A stretch of 64,000 nt of DNA from Vulcaniibacterium tengchongense (lineage in GTDB: Bacteria > Pseudomonadota > Gammaproteobacteria > Xanthomonadales > Xanthomonadaceae): assembly GCF_003814555.1 (NCBI RefSeq), contig NZ_RKQN01000002.1, forward strand, positions 434,001 to 498,000. Reading direction: 5' to 3'. Positions 1-7,397 of this stretch are shown in pieces. The notes beneath the pieces are model-generated. The model did not search any database, was not told where the DNA came from, and worked only from the letters and a program-made list of their open reading frames with translations. Numbering within the stretch: the first letter of the stretch is position 1; each line of letters begins with the position of its first letter. The translations under genes and the position numbers were made by a program.

Positions 1-292
1 CGCGACTGCGGCCGGGCCGCATCCGATGTCGGCCGCTGGCGCCGGGTCGCGGCGGCCGGCTATCTTAGCGCGCCGATCCGCCCGCCCGGTTTGCGCAGCG
101 TGCCGGCGCAGGCCCCGCGCCTGGCTCGTGGCGCAGGCCGGGCCGGAGCGGCAGCGGCGCGGGCGGCGCCCGCGGGTGCGCCGCGGCACCGAAGAACGGA
201 CCTTCGCCGCCTCGGGGAGAGGCGGCGCGGTTATCGCCGAGACACGGCACCCCGCGGGGACGCGGGAACGACGAGAGAGCCCGAGGTTCCCG
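1..292. other. 5' edge, no gene recognised
   Basis: No open frame in this stretch reads like a protein; the frames that cross it are low-complexity Arg/Ala-rich translations of GC-rich DNA. It may hold the promoter of the DUF3667 gene that starts at 293, but I see no convincing -10 or -35. Confidence 0.4.
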
Positions 293-1771
293 ATGAGCGC
301 CCACGCCGACCCCGCCGCCCCCCGCCATTGCGAGAACTGCGGCACCGCCTTGCAGGGCCGCTACTGCCACGCCTGCGGGCAATCGATCGTCAACCCGATC
401 CGCCACACCGCGCATGCGATCGAGGAAGTGTTCGAGGCGTTCTGGCACCTGGACGGGCGGGTGTTCCGCACCCTGCGCGACCTGCTCGTGCCGGGCAGGG
501 TCGCGATCAACTACCTGCTCGGCCAGCGCGCGCGCTACATCGCGCCGCTGCGCCTGTTCGTGGTGCTGAGCGTGCTGACCTTCTTCGTCGGCCAGATGGC
601 GATCCACGTCGAGCGGCCGCGCGCGAACGAGGCGGCCGCGGCCCGGCCCGGCGGGGAGGCCGGGCCGGGCGACGACGACGTCGAGCTGTTCGCCCGCGCC
701 GACGATATCGCCGACGTGGAGCGCCGCCGCTACAAGCGGCTGCGCGAACTGGCCGAGGCGCGCGCGGCGATCCCGTCGGTGGTGACCGTCGCCCGCGCCG
801 GCATCGACCGGCAGATCGCCGCGGTCGAACGCGCCGCCGATGCGCGCATCGAACAGCTGCGCGTCGAGCGCGGCCTGAGCGCCGAGCAGGTGGCCGCGGC
901 CCGCGCCGAAGCGGCGCGCGCGAACGCGGCCAAGGCGCCGCCCGGCGACGCGCTGCGCCAGGCGCGCAGCCTGGCCGAGGTCGAGCGCCTGCGCGACCAG
1001 CGCCTGGCGCCGCTGCACGCCCGGCTGGCCGACGCGGCCGACGCCGCCGCGCGCCGCGCGCGCCTGCACGAGATCCGCCAGACCAATCGCGCCGCCGGCT
1101 GCCGCGCCGCGCAGCTGCAGATCGACCACGCCGCGGTCAGCGAACGCGGCCTGCGCCGCGACCCGACCCGCGACGCGGCGGTGTACGGCGATCCGGAATG
1201 CGACGACGTCGACCTGTCCTTCGACGGCGAGCCCTGGGATCCGGTCGACCACCCGCTGCGGGTGGAATGGGCGCCGGAGTTCTTCAACCGCTGGCTCAAC
1301 CGCCAGATCGGCCACGGCCGGGAGAACCTGGCGCGCGCGCAGAAGGACCCGGGCCTGTACGTGCGCGCGCTGCTGGGCGCGGTGCCGTCGGCGCTGTTCC
1401 TGCTGGTGCCGGTGTTCGCGCTGCTGCTCAAGCTCGCCTACCTCGGTTCCGGCCGGCTGTACCTGGAGCACCTGGCGGTGGCGCTGTACAGCCACGCCTT
1501 CCTGTGCCTGGCGCTGCTGGCGATGTTCCTGCTGGCGGCGCTGAGCGGCGCGATCGCGCCGCACTGGGCGCCGTTCGGCTGGATCTCGGGCCTGCTGCAG
1601 GGCCTGCTCTGGCTGTGGCTGCCGGTCTACCTGCTGCTGATGCAGAAGCGCGTGTACCGCAACGGCTGGCCGCTGACCCTGCTGCGCTACTTCGTGGTCG
1701 GCCACCTGTACTTCGTGCTGCTCAGCTTCGCGGCGGCGTTCCTGGCCCTGGCCAGCCTGGTGCGGATGTAG
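293..1771 (+). CDS. DUF3667 family membrane protein with N-terminal zinc-ribbon
   Basis: This 492-residue protein has a four-cysteine ribbon near the N terminus (C13, C16, C25, C28), followed by the segment typical of DUF3667 (a conserved region ending in RARYIAPLRLF) and a first membrane span at about 80-105. A long Ala/Arg/Glu-rich, probably coiled-coil stretch follows (about 130-290). Four hydrophobic spans make up the C terminus. I start at ATG 293, because the frame upstream is low-complexity and the ribbon begins right after this Met. No function is established for the family; it acts in the inner membrane. The family call rests on recognition of the ribbon plus membrane pattern, and the neighbours give no functional hint. 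Confidence 0.75.
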   Translation: MSAHADPAAPRHCENCGTALQGRYCHACGQSIVNPIRHTAHAIEEVFEAFWHLDGRVFRTLRDLLVPGRVAINYLLGQRARYIAPLRLFVVLSVLTFFVGQMAIHVERPRANEAAAARPGGEAGPGDDDVELFARADDIADVERRRYKRLRELAEARAAIPSVVTVARAGIDRQIAAVERAADARIEQLRVERGLSAEQVAAARAEAARANAAKAPPGDALRQARSLAEVERLRDQRLAPLHARLADAADAAARRARLHEIRQTNRAAGCRAAQLQIDHAAVSERGLRRDPTRDAAVYGDPECDDVDLSFDGEPWDPVDHPLRVEWAPEFFNRWLNRQIGHGRENLARAQKDPGLYVRALLGAVPSALFLLVPVFALLLKLAYLGSGRLYLEHLAVALYSHAFLCLALLAMFLLAALSGAIAPHWAPFGWISGLLQGLLWLWLPVYLLLMQKRVYRNGWPLTLLRYFVVGHLYFVLLSFAAAFLALASLVRM

Positions 1772-1898
1772 CGCACGCTGCGCGGCGGCGTTCGCGCGCC
1801 GGCCGGTTGAACGCGCGCTGACGCCCCCCGGCCGCGCGCTTGCGCCGCGCGGCCTCGGCGGCGACCATCGCGGTGGTGTTCCGGGACGACGTACGACG

Positions 1899-2738
1899 AT
1901 GTTGCGTTCGCTGTTCGGCGCGCTGCTCGCGCTGATGGTGGTGCCGCCCGCCGCCGCCGGGGACGGCGCGACGCCGGAGTTCACCCTGGTCACGCTCAAT
2001 CTGTACCACGACCGCGACGACTGGCCGCGCCGGCGCGAGCGGATCGTGCGCGAGCTGCGCGCGCTGCGCCCGGATGCGATCGCGCTGCAGGAAGTGCTGC
2101 AGGACGCGGCGCTGCCGAACCAGGCGCAGTGGCTGGCGCAGCAGCTCGGCTACGACTGGCACTTCGCCAGCGCCGACCCGCCCGGGCGCGCGCGCCGCTT
2201 CGGCAACGCCTTGCTGACCCGGCACCGCGTGCTCGCCCGCGGCGAGTCCCGGCTGCGGCCGTACGACAACCATCGCGTCGCCGGCTGGCTGTGCGTCGAG
2301 TTCCACGGCCGCCCGCTGAACCTCTACGTCACCCACCTGCACCACGAGCAAGACGGCGGGCCGGTGCGCGCGCGCCAGATCGGCGACCTGCTCGGCTACG
2401 TCGAGGCCACCGCCGGGCAGGCGCCGAGCCTGATCGCCGGCGACTTCAACGCCGCCGCCGACCGGCCCGAACTGCGTGCGCTGGCGCCGCGCTTCGCCGA
2501 CGCCTACGCGGCCTTGCACCGCGACGCGGACGGCGCGGCGCACGGCACGCTCAACCCGCACTACTTCGAATCGCGCCGGGAACGCATCGACTACGTCTGG
2601 TACCAGCGCGACCGCTTCGTGCCCGTGGCGGCGCGGATCCTGTTCCGCGAGCCCGACGCGCAGGGCGTGTGGGCCTCGGACCACTTCGGGGTGCTGGCGA
2701 CGTTGCGCGTGCGGCCCGGGCGGCCGGAACGACGCTAG
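1899..2738 (+). CDS. Exported endonuclease/exonuclease/phosphatase family hydrolase
   Basis: The 279-residue product begins with a Sec signal (MLRSLFGALLALMVV, likely cleaved after the PPAAA run near residue 20). It carries the EEP superfamily signature in order: N34 in TLNLYHD, metal-binding E65 in ALQEV, the THLHHEQ block, GDFNA, and the C-terminal SDHFG that supplies the catalytic Asp-His. The family cleaves phosphodiester or phosphomonoester bonds in nucleic acids, phosphoinositides or sphingomyelin; the substrate cannot be told from sequence. The signal peptide places it in the periplasm or outside the cell. It lies alone, 127 bp after the DUF3667 gene, with no visible SD. Confidence 0.85.
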   Translation: MLRSLFGALLALMVVPPAAAGDGATPEFTLVTLNLYHDRDDWPRRRERIVRELRALRPDAIALQEVLQDAALPNQAQWLAQQLGYDWHFASADPPGRARRFGNALLTRHRVLARGESRLRPYDNHRVAGWLCVEFHGRPLNLYVTHLHHEQDGGPVRARQIGDLLGYVEATAGQAPSLIAGDFNAAADRPELRALAPRFADAYAALHRDADGAAHGTLNPHYFESRRERIDYVWYQRDRFVPVAARILFREPDAQGVWASDHFGVLATLRVRPGRPERR

Positions 2739-2988
2739 CGCCGGCAGGCGCGCGCGAGTAGCCGCGGCGCGGGCCGGCCATTCCCGCATGGGCGGCGGAG
2801 GCAGGCGCGCGCGAACGCATGGCTCCGTGCGCGGCGCGGATCCGGCATGCCGCTCGAGAGCAGGCGCGAGGCCGGGAAGGCGGAGGCGCGGGGGATAGCG
2901 CCCGGACGCCCTGCGCGCGGCTGTCGGTTCCGCGCTTGCGGCGCCTCCCGGCCGGGCGCTCGCGCCGATCGCGGCGGAGCCTCCCGTT

Positions 2989-3636
2989 TCAGCGCTGCAA
3001 TCGCCCGGCGAGCCATGCGCCGCGCCGGTCCGCCGGCGTCGCCAGCAGTTCGCGGCGCAGCGCATCGCGCTGGTGCGGCGGCGTGCGCTGGGCCAGCACC
3101 GCCAGCTGCGCGCGCTGCGCCGGCGTCAGCGCGCGCAACGCCTGCAGCAGCGGCCGATGCTGCGGTTCCGGCACCTGCGCCAGCAGCGGCTGCAGCGCGG
3201 CATAGTCGGCGCCGAGCGCCGGGCCGAGCAGCCAGCCGCGGCGTTCGCTGCCGTCCAGCGCCTCGAAGCGGGCACGCCAGGCCTGCTGCAGTTGCGGCGG
3301 CATCGCGGCATGGCGCGCGGCGGCGTCGCGCACCTGGGCGCGCTCGGCCGCGGGCAGCGCCTGCCAGGCGGCGTAGCGTTCGCGGCGCTGCGCGCGTTCG
3401 GCCGCGGGCAGCGCATCCCAGGCGGCGGCGCGGCGCGCATAGGCTTCGCGTTCGGCCGGGCTCCAGCCGCGCCAGATGTCCCAGCGCTGCTGCAGCCGGG
3501 CGCGCTGCGGCTCCGGCAGCACGGCGGACAACCGCGCCAGCCAGTCCGGCGGCGCGGCCGCGGCGCCCAGCGCCAGCAGCGCCAGCGCGAGGCCGGCGGC
3601 GACGCGACCCGGCCCCGGGGCGCGGTCACGGCGCAT
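2989..3636 (-). CDS. DUF3106 domain exported protein
   Basis: This 215-residue protein has a signal peptide (Ala/Leu-rich core ending LGAAAA near residue 25). The rest is a helical Arg/Ala/Gln-rich body with repeated Trp-spaced motifs (W..LP..ER.Q.R.RY..W), the pattern of DUF3106. Function is unknown. The start at 3636 is chosen because it precedes the signal peptide and overlaps the 3' end of the upstream gene by 11 nt, so the two are probably translationally coupled. Similar pairs of a sigma/anti-sigma-like membrane protein and DUF3106 occur in related genera, from my general knowledge. Confidence 0.75.
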   Translation of the reverse strand: MRRDRAPGPGRVAAGLALALLALGAAAAPPDWLARLSAVLPEPQRARLQQRWDIWRGWSPAEREAYARRAAAWDALPAAERAQRRERYAAWQALPAAERAQVRDAAARHAAMPPQLQQAWRARFEALDGSERRGWLLGPALGADYAALQPLLAQVPEPQHRPLLQALRALTPAQRAQLAVLAQRTPPHQRDALRRELLATPADRRGAWLAGRLQR

Positions 3637-4588
3637 CGAGGGTCTCCGCGCCGCCGTCCGGTCCGGCGGCGGCGGTCGCCGGCGTCGCCGCGCCCGGTTC
3701 GACCGGCAACGGCGGCGGCGCCACCGCACCGGCGGCGTGCTGGGCGGCCAGCCAGCTGAAGAACGCCAGGTCGGCGCTGCCGGCCTCGCCGGCCGGATCG
3801 GCGAGCAGGTCGAAGTCGCGATGGGTCAGCAGCGCCGATTCCGCGGCGTAGCCCGCCGCCGGCGGCTCCTCGGGCAGGCGCTGCAGGCGCACGGCGGCAT
3901 CGCCGCCCGCATCCGCCGGGCGGGGCGGCCGGACGAACGTCGCCGCCAGCGCCAACGCGCACAACGCCAGCAGCGCCCACAGCAGCGGCAGCAGCCAGCG
4001 CGGGCGGCGCGGCCCCGGCGCGGCGTCCGCCACAGGGCCCGGCGCGACCGCCTCGCCGCGCAGCAGCGCCTCGCGGGCGCGGCCCAGCCGCAGCAGGCGC
4101 GGCGGAGGCAGGGTCTTGATCCGGCGGTGGATCTGCTCGCGCAGCCGCTGCCAGGCCTCCGGGTCGGCGCGGCCGTCGGCCTGGCGCGGCAACGCGCGCT
4201 GCAGCGCCAGGCGGTAGCTGGCCGGCGTCACGCCCAGCGCGGCGGCGGCCTCGCCGTCGTCCAGTCCGGCCGCCAGCCGCAGCAGCAGCGCCGCGCGCGG
4301 GCCGGCGCCGAGCTCGGCCAGGCGGTCGGTCGGGTCCAGCGCCAGCGCGACCGGCGTGCGCCGGCGCAGCCCGGGCTCGGCCAGCAGGCGGGCCCAGAAG
4401 CGCTGCGGCCATGCGCTCATCGGCAGCGCCTCGGCCTCGGCGCGAAAGCCGGTCATCGCCGCGACCAGGGCGGCGTCACCGGCCTCGGCGTCGCCGGTCT
4501 GCAGCTCGGCCAGGACCGCGCCGCGCCGTTCGACGCCGCGCAGGAACGCCGACAACGCGGCAGGCGGGGAAACGGACGGCGGATTCAT
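3626..4588 (-). CDS. Membrane protein with sigma-70 region-4-like helix-turn-helix
   Basis: The 320-residue product has an N-terminal helical domain whose segment LGVTPASYRLALQRAL resembles the recognition helices of sigma-70 region 4 (an ALG..ASYR..LQRAL pattern). After a basic linker comes one membrane span at about residues 190-212 (LLPLLWALLALCALALAA). A Pro/Ala-rich C-terminal part of about 105 residues follows, presumably periplasmic. I see no region 2, so this is not a complete sigma factor; it may be a membrane-anchored regulator or a degenerate sigma/anti-sigma fusion. Start ATG 4588 is preferred over a frame reaching 4732, whose extra residues are Arg-rich and unlike the rest. Confidence 0.6.
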   Translation of the reverse strand: MNPPSVSPPAALSAFLRGVERRGAVLAELQTGDAEAGDAALVAAMTGFRAEAEALPMSAWPQRFWARLLAEPGLRRRTPVALALDPTDRLAELGAGPRAALLLRLAAGLDDGEAAAALGVTPASYRLALQRALPRQADGRADPEAWQRLREQIHRRIKTLPPPRLLRLGRAREALLRGEAVAPGPVADAAPGPRRPRWLLPLLWALLALCALALAATFVRPPRPADAGGDAAVRLQRLPEEPPAAGYAAESALLTHRDFDLLADPAGEAGSADLAFFSWLAAQHAAGAVAPPPLPVEPGAATPATAAAGPDGGAETLDAP

Positions 4589-4894
4589 CGCGGCGGCATC
4601 GGCATGCGCCGCATCATAGCGACGGCGCCGCCGCGGCGGACCCGCTTGACAAGCGGGCAAATCGCGCTCCGCCAGGCGCGGCGCGGGTTCGCCGCCGAAA
4701 GCGGTTGTGCACAGCAGTAATCGAACCGTCATCGGCGCCCCGTCTTCACGCCGCGCGCCCCGGGTGACAGCACTGTTTCACGCCCAAGCCCTTGATTCTC
4801 AAGAACATATCGGCGTTGGCACTTTTTTCACCAACCTGGCTGAAGGGCTTGAATTGACGGCATCGCGCACGCCTGCCGACACGGCATGCACAGA

Positions 4895-4919
4895 CTTATC
4901 CACACACGGTGTGGATAAG
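4895..4919. promoter_or_regulatory. Head-to-head pair of consensus DnaA boxes (palindrome)
   Basis: CTTATCCACAC (4895-4905) and GTGTGGATAAG (4909-4919) are exact reverse complements separated by ACG. Each arm contains TTATCCACA, the strict DnaA-box consensus, one on each strand (4896-4904 and 4910-4918). It lies about 125 bp upstream of the priA promoter. It could regulate priA or the divergent gene, or titrate DnaA; binding is inferred. Confidence 0.7.
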
Positions 4920-5044
4920 GGCGAAAACGCTTTGCCGGCCGCGACTTGCGTCACCTTTGTCGAGCCGGCGCCAGCTATCGCGCGCAAGCTCGCCCCGGGC
5001 GGCCCTTCCACCCGGACGCGCGGCCGGCCGCCCGGCGGTTGACC

Positions 5045-5056
5045 TAGACTGGGCCG
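5045..5056 (+). promoter_or_regulatory. priA leaderless-type promoter (-10 TAGACT)
   Basis: TAGACT at 5045-5050 is followed by six bases and then the ATG of priA, with no SD. Transcription starting 7 nt after the -10 would begin at the A of ATG. No convincing -35 is visible. Confidence 0.5.
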
Positions 5057-7360
5057 ATGTCCGACGCCCCCCCGGCGGTCTGGCGGGTGGCCCTGCCGCT
5101 GCCGCTGCCGCGCCTGTTCGACTACCGCCCGCCCGCCGACGCGGCCGCCGACCCGGCGGACGTGGGGGTGCGCGTGCGGGTGCCGTTCGGCAGCCGCGAA
5201 CTGGTCGGGGTGGTGGCCGGGGTCGGCGCGCCCGAACCGGACGCGCCGGAGCCCAAGGCGGCGCTGGCGCGCCTCGACCCTACCCCGCTGCTGCACGGCG
5301 AACTGCTCGAGTCCCTGCATTGGCTGGCCCGCTACACCCATGCGCCGCTCGGCGAGGTGCTGGCGACCGCGCTGCCGGCGCCGCTGCGCCGCGGCGAGCC
5401 GGTGCCGGACCTGCGCGCCCGGGCCTGGCGCCTGACCGAGGCCGGCGCGACCGCGCTGCCCCGGCTGCGCCCCGGCCGGCCGCGCCGCCTGGCCGAGCGC
5501 CTGGCCGCCGGCCCCGCCGCCGAGGACGCGCTCGACCTCGACCTGGACGGCTGGCGCGAGCCGGCCCGCGCGTTGGCCCGGCGCGGCCTGGCCGAGCGCA
5601 TCGCCCTCGACCCCGCCGCGGTCGCCGCGCCGGCGCCGCGCCCGGCTCCGATCCGGCTCAACCCGGAGCAGCAGGCGGCCGCGCAGGCGGTGCGCGCCGC
5701 CGCGGGCGGCTTCGCGGCGATGCTGCTGGACGGCGTCACCGGCAGCGGCAAGACCGAGGTCTACCTGGACGCGATCGCCGACTGCCTGGCGCGCGGCCGC
5801 CAGGCGCTGGTGCTGGTGCCGGAGATCGGCCTGACCCCGCAGACCCTCGCCCGCTTCCGCGCCCGCCTCGGCGTGCCGGTGCATGCCTTGCACTCCGGCC
5901 TGGCCGACGGCGAGCGCGCCCGCACTTGGGCGGCGTTCGCCTCGGGGCAGGCGCGGGTCGCGGTCGGCACCCGCTCGGCCGCGTTCCTGCCGCTGCCGCG
6001 GGCCGGGTTGATCGTGGTCGACGAGGAGCACGACGCCAGCTTCAAGCAGCTCGACGGCATCCGCTACCACGCCCGCGACTTCCTGCTGGTGCGCGGCAAG
6101 GCCCTGGGCGTGCCGGTGCTGCTGGGCAGCGCGACGCCGTCGCTGGAATCGCTGCGCAACGCGCAGGTCGGCCGCTACGCGCACCTGCGCCTGCGCGCGC
6201 GCGCGGGCGAGGCGCGGCCGCCGCAGGTGCGGGTGCTCGACGTGCGCAAGCGCCCACTCGAGGCCGGGCTGTCGCCGGAACTGCTGCAGCTGATCGAGCG
6301 CGCCCTGGCGGAAGGCGGCCAGGCACTGGTGTTCAGGAATCGCCGCGGCTACGCCCCGGTGCTGCTGTGCCACGACTGCGGCTGGAGCGCGCATTGCCAC
6401 CGCTGCAGCACCCCGCTCAAGCCCACGGCGATGACCGTGCACGGCGGCGGCCGCCGCCTGCAGTGCCACCACTGCGGCGCGCGCCGGCCGGTGCCCGACG
6501 CCTGCCCGGACTGCGGCGGCCTGGCGCTGCAGGCGCAGGGCGCCGGCACCGAGCGCATCGAGGAGGCGCTGGCGGCGCGCTTCCCCGGGTTCCCGGTGCT
6601 GCGGATCGACCGCGGCACCACCCAGCGCCGCGACGCACTCGAGCAGGCGCTGGCGAAGTTCGGCGACCGCCCCGGCATCCTCGTCGGCACGCAGATGCTG
6701 GCGAAGGGCCACGACCTGCCGAACCTGACCCTGGTGGCGGTGGTCGGCATCGACGAAGGCCTGTTCTCGGCCGACTTCCGCGCGCCGGAGCGGCTCGCCC
6801 AGTTGCTGATCCAGGTCGCCGGCCGCGCCGGCCGCGCGCAGCGCCCCGGCGAGGTGCTGCTGCAGACCCACCACCCCGGGCATCCCCTGCTCGCCACGCT
6901 GCTCGCCGGCGGCTACCACGCCTTCGCCGAGAACGAGCTGGCGCTGCGCGAGGCCGCCGGCTTCCCGCCGTTCGCGCACCTGGCCCTGCTGCGCGCCGAG
7001 GCCAAGCGCGCCGAGGCCGCGGACGCGTTCCTGCACGCGGCCAAGGCGCAGCTCGAAGCGGCGGCCTCTCCCTCCGGCTTGCGCGGCGAAGCCGTGCGCA
7101 TGCGCGCGGCCGGCGCGTGGCGCGAGAACCGGGACGAAGGCCTTCCCGCGGGCGGGCGCGGCGCGCTCGCGCTGCACGGCCCGCTGCCGGCGCCGATGCC
7201 GCGCCGGGCCGGCTTCCAACGCGCGCAGCTGCTGCTGTCCGCGCCGGAACGCCGCGCGCTGCACGCCGCGCTCGACGCCGCGCTGCCGGCGATCCACGCC
7301 CTGCCGGAAGCGCGCCGGGTGCGCTGGTCGCTGGACGTCGATCCGGTGGACCTGTACTGA
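5057..7360 (+). CDS. priA: Primosomal protein N' (replication restart helicase PriA)
   Basis: PriA is a 3'-5' superfamily 2 helicase that recognises abandoned forks and reloads DnaB. The 767-residue product shows the N-terminal DNA-binding domain, Walker A GVTGSGKT (226-233), the DEEH box (322-325), and an eight-cysteine zinc region between C438 and C486 with paired CxxC motifs. The helicase C-terminal motifs (GTQMLAKGHD, QVAGRAGR) follow. The length fits the family (about 730-770). The start is supported by the conserved N terminus and the -10 just upstream. It is a single gene; the next gene is convergent. Confidence 0.97.
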   Translation: MSDAPPAVWRVALPLPLPRLFDYRPPADAAADPADVGVRVRVPFGSRELVGVVAGVGAPEPDAPEPKAALARLDPTPLLHGELLESLHWLARYTHAPLGEVLATALPAPLRRGEPVPDLRARAWRLTEAGATALPRLRPGRPRRLAERLAAGPAAEDALDLDLDGWREPARALARRGLAERIALDPAAVAAPAPRPAPIRLNPEQQAAAQAVRAAAGGFAAMLLDGVTGSGKTEVYLDAIADCLARGRQALVLVPEIGLTPQTLARFRARLGVPVHALHSGLADGERARTWAAFASGQARVAVGTRSAAFLPLPRAGLIVVDEEHDASFKQLDGIRYHARDFLLVRGKALGVPVLLGSATPSLESLRNAQVGRYAHLRLRARAGEARPPQVRVLDVRKRPLEAGLSPELLQLIERALAEGGQALVFRNRRGYAPVLLCHDCGWSAHCHRCSTPLKPTAMTVHGGGRRLQCHHCGARRPVPDACPDCGGLALQAQGAGTERIEEALAARFPGFPVLRIDRGTTQRRDALEQALAKFGDRPGILVGTQMLAKGHDLPNLTLVAVVGIDEGLFSADFRAPERLAQLLIQVAGRAGRAQRPGEVLLQTHHPGHPLLATLLAGGYHAFAENELALREAAGFPPFAHLALLRAEAKRAEAADAFLHAAKAQLEAAASPSGLRGEAVRMRAAGAWRENRDEGLPAGGRGALALHGPLPAPMPRRAGFQRAQLLLSAPERRALHAALDAALPAIHALPEARRVRWSLDVDPVDLY

Positions 7361-7397
7361 CCGCGCGCGGGAGGGGCCGGCGTGAACGCACGCCGGA

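Larger units (their letters stand above)
4589..5056. other. Divergent intergenic region, AT-enriched, with DnaA boxes
   Basis: No gene is seen in these 468 bp between the minus-strand sigma-like gene and priA. The middle (about 4775-4935) is clearly less GC-rich than its surroundings. It contains small inverted repeats: CCCGCTT/AAGCGGG at 4641-4657, CTTGA/TCAAG at 4790-4802 and GTTGG/CCAAC around 4814-4834. It also holds a DnaA-box palindrome at 4895-4919 and a weaker DnaA-like 9-mer TTGTGCACA at 4705-4713. Confidence 0.7.

Noticed and set aside
4589-5056. Possible oriC because of DnaA boxes and AT-richness
   Set aside because: No dnaA, dnaN, recF, gyrB or rpmH nearby and only one good box pair; oriC in this group lies next to dnaA.
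4799-7297. 832-residue open frame on the minus strand opposite priA
   Set aside because: Translation is Arg/Ala/Gly/Gln-rich with no domain, and the plus-strand PriA is complete. It is a shadow of GC-rich codon bias.
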